Below, piece after piece: positions 62,926 through 64,000 of a DNA stretch of 64,000 nucleotides. The notes under the pieces were generated by a model. That model did no database searches, was not told where the DNA came from, and saw only the letters and a list, made by a program, of their open reading frames with translations. This DNA comes from Pyxicephalus adspersus. Lineage: Eukaryota; Chordata; Amphibia; Anura; Pyxicephalidae. The translations under genes were made by a program, and so were the position numbers. The stretch is from NCBI RefSeq assembly GCF_032062135.1, contig NC_092859.1, forward strand, positions 127,685,908-127,749,907, given 5' to 3'. How positions within the stretch are numbered: position 1 is the stretch's first letter; every line of letters starts with the position of its first letter.

Positions 62926-64000
62926 CTGTTCAGGAGGAAGAAGGCAAAATAGGGAAAAGTAAAAAAAAAAATAATATATTAGTTAAAACATGAAGTAACA
63001 ATAAAGGCAAATTAGCAATTTTCAAAATTGGCAGTGATTGATAATGATTTCTATACAAAGGATAAAAAGATGTTACTGCATTACAATAATTATAGATTAA
63101 AATCAATCGTTCAGATTCCCCTTCCCATAATGGCTTTCAGATCCAGAATTGTCAGAATTTTAAAAAACTGTTGTTGCTTTTGTCATCTACGGAAAGAGTG
63201 ACCCACTTCAAACCATTAATATACTATGTTTACTTAATGCATTATTTTCTAAACAGTACATTATTACATTTAGCCACACCTGAGAAACCTATGTGATTGA
63301 GTCCGCGACCCCAGGTTTTTATCCAGGTAGTTGGTGCTTCACATCACGTACCTAGATCACCAACTTCCCCTGTGTAGCATCTGTTTGCTTTACGATTAGG
63401 CTCAGAAAGCCTTTTCATAACTCCTCCGCTGCCACAGGATTGGACAACTGATAGCAAGAGAAAGAAGTCCAAGCCCAACCCCATGATGCTGTAGAGAGAA
63501 AGGACAGAAAATATTCTGTGGTGCAGTCTCCTGCCACTTGGAGCTGAACCCTATATGTGGCTCCCAGGGACTCATAGCAGTTGGTGCACCAAACATGATC
63601 TATCAATAAGTAAAGTAATTGAAAACTAATTGCCTGTCACTGTCATTTGCCAGTTACTGGAGAGTGTCTTTCTTACTATGTGACCTGGTACTGGTGAATT
63701 GGCCTGTAATCAGGGTTGAGAAGTTGGAGGCAATTATTGTGTCCCTGGAGCAAGGGAAAAAAATACTCCTACATAGACTCCTAAACCATATCCCTGCCAG
63801 TACAGTATCTGCCTATTATTGAAATTATTCTCTTGTCTATATCTGCCTGTTCCTAATATCTGCATGCCAGTGAGATTTTCCTTGGTTGGTAAAATCTTCC
63901 AGTTGCTGGAATTATCTGCATGTGATGCTAAAACATGTAATTTGTCCTGGAGTGACCCACAATAACTCGGCCATGCCCCACTTTGGCTTTGCTCAGGACT
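62926..64000 (-). other. UNC13C intron (partial), upstream of the microexon
   Basis: About 1.1 kb of the intron preceding the microexon. I looked for the expected preceding segment ending in an IPLVSDL-like motif and did not find it, so that exon lies beyond base 64000. Open frames at 63402-63606 and 63619-63822 have no known domain. Confidence 0.6.

Overview
This is a piece of a vertebrate genome, most likely a frog (Anura). It is AT-rich and intron-dominated, with two assembly gaps (51278-51771 and 56029-56715). The interspersed repeats look like those I know from frog genomes: L2-like LINEs with an 'ATATGTTGGCGCTATATAAAT' 3' tail, a palindromic MITE of about 220 bp, and Tx1/L1-type LINE ends. 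The frog call rests on repeat recognition without a database search; the exact lineage is open.

The only host gene I can support is one UNC13 (Munc13) gene on the minus strand, best matched to the UNC13C/Munc13-3 paralogue. Twelve coding segments, from 62920 (5' side) down to 7851 (3' side), join at matching splice phases into 519 codons. In transcript order they give a 6-nt microexon, a 72-nt linker exon, the complete diacylglycerol/phorbol-ester C1 zinc domain, the C1-C2B linker, the calcium- and phosphoinositide-binding C2B domain, and the first part of the MUN domain. The spacing of key residues matches rat Munc13-1 numbering without a gap from C1 to C2B (H567, W588, D705, K706, D711, D757, D759). 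The 5' end of the gene (N-terminus) lies beyond base 64000 and the rest of MUN and the C2C domain lie before base 1. Munc13 proteins prime synaptic vesicles by opening syntaxin and templating SNARE assembly.

The introns hold the remaining content. From low to high coordinates: dispersed repeat fragments (2.7-3.2 kb); a two-copy frog repeat (11.4-12.7 kb); a solo LTR set in an AT microsatellite (20.7-21.2 kb); a DNA-transposon-like repeat with an internal duplication (21.8-22.7 kb); a pyrimidine-rich degenerate array (24.0-24.7 kb); a decayed copy of a multi-copy, probably transposon-borne protein gene (25.7-27.1 kb); an L2-like LINE with recognisable endonuclease and reverse transcriptase (32.1-34.7 kb); an L1-type LINE 3' end (49.8-50.8 kb); a Tc1-like element holding a gap (55.9-56.9 kb); a hAT-like MITE with an 8-bp target duplication (57.7-58.0 kb); and tandem duplications near the microexon (62.3-62.7 kb). 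Five copies of one palindromic MITE are spread through the introns.

I see no bacterial, phage or CRISPR content and no wholly new system. The most interesting item is the 6-nt candidate neuronal microexon of UNC13C at 62920-62925.
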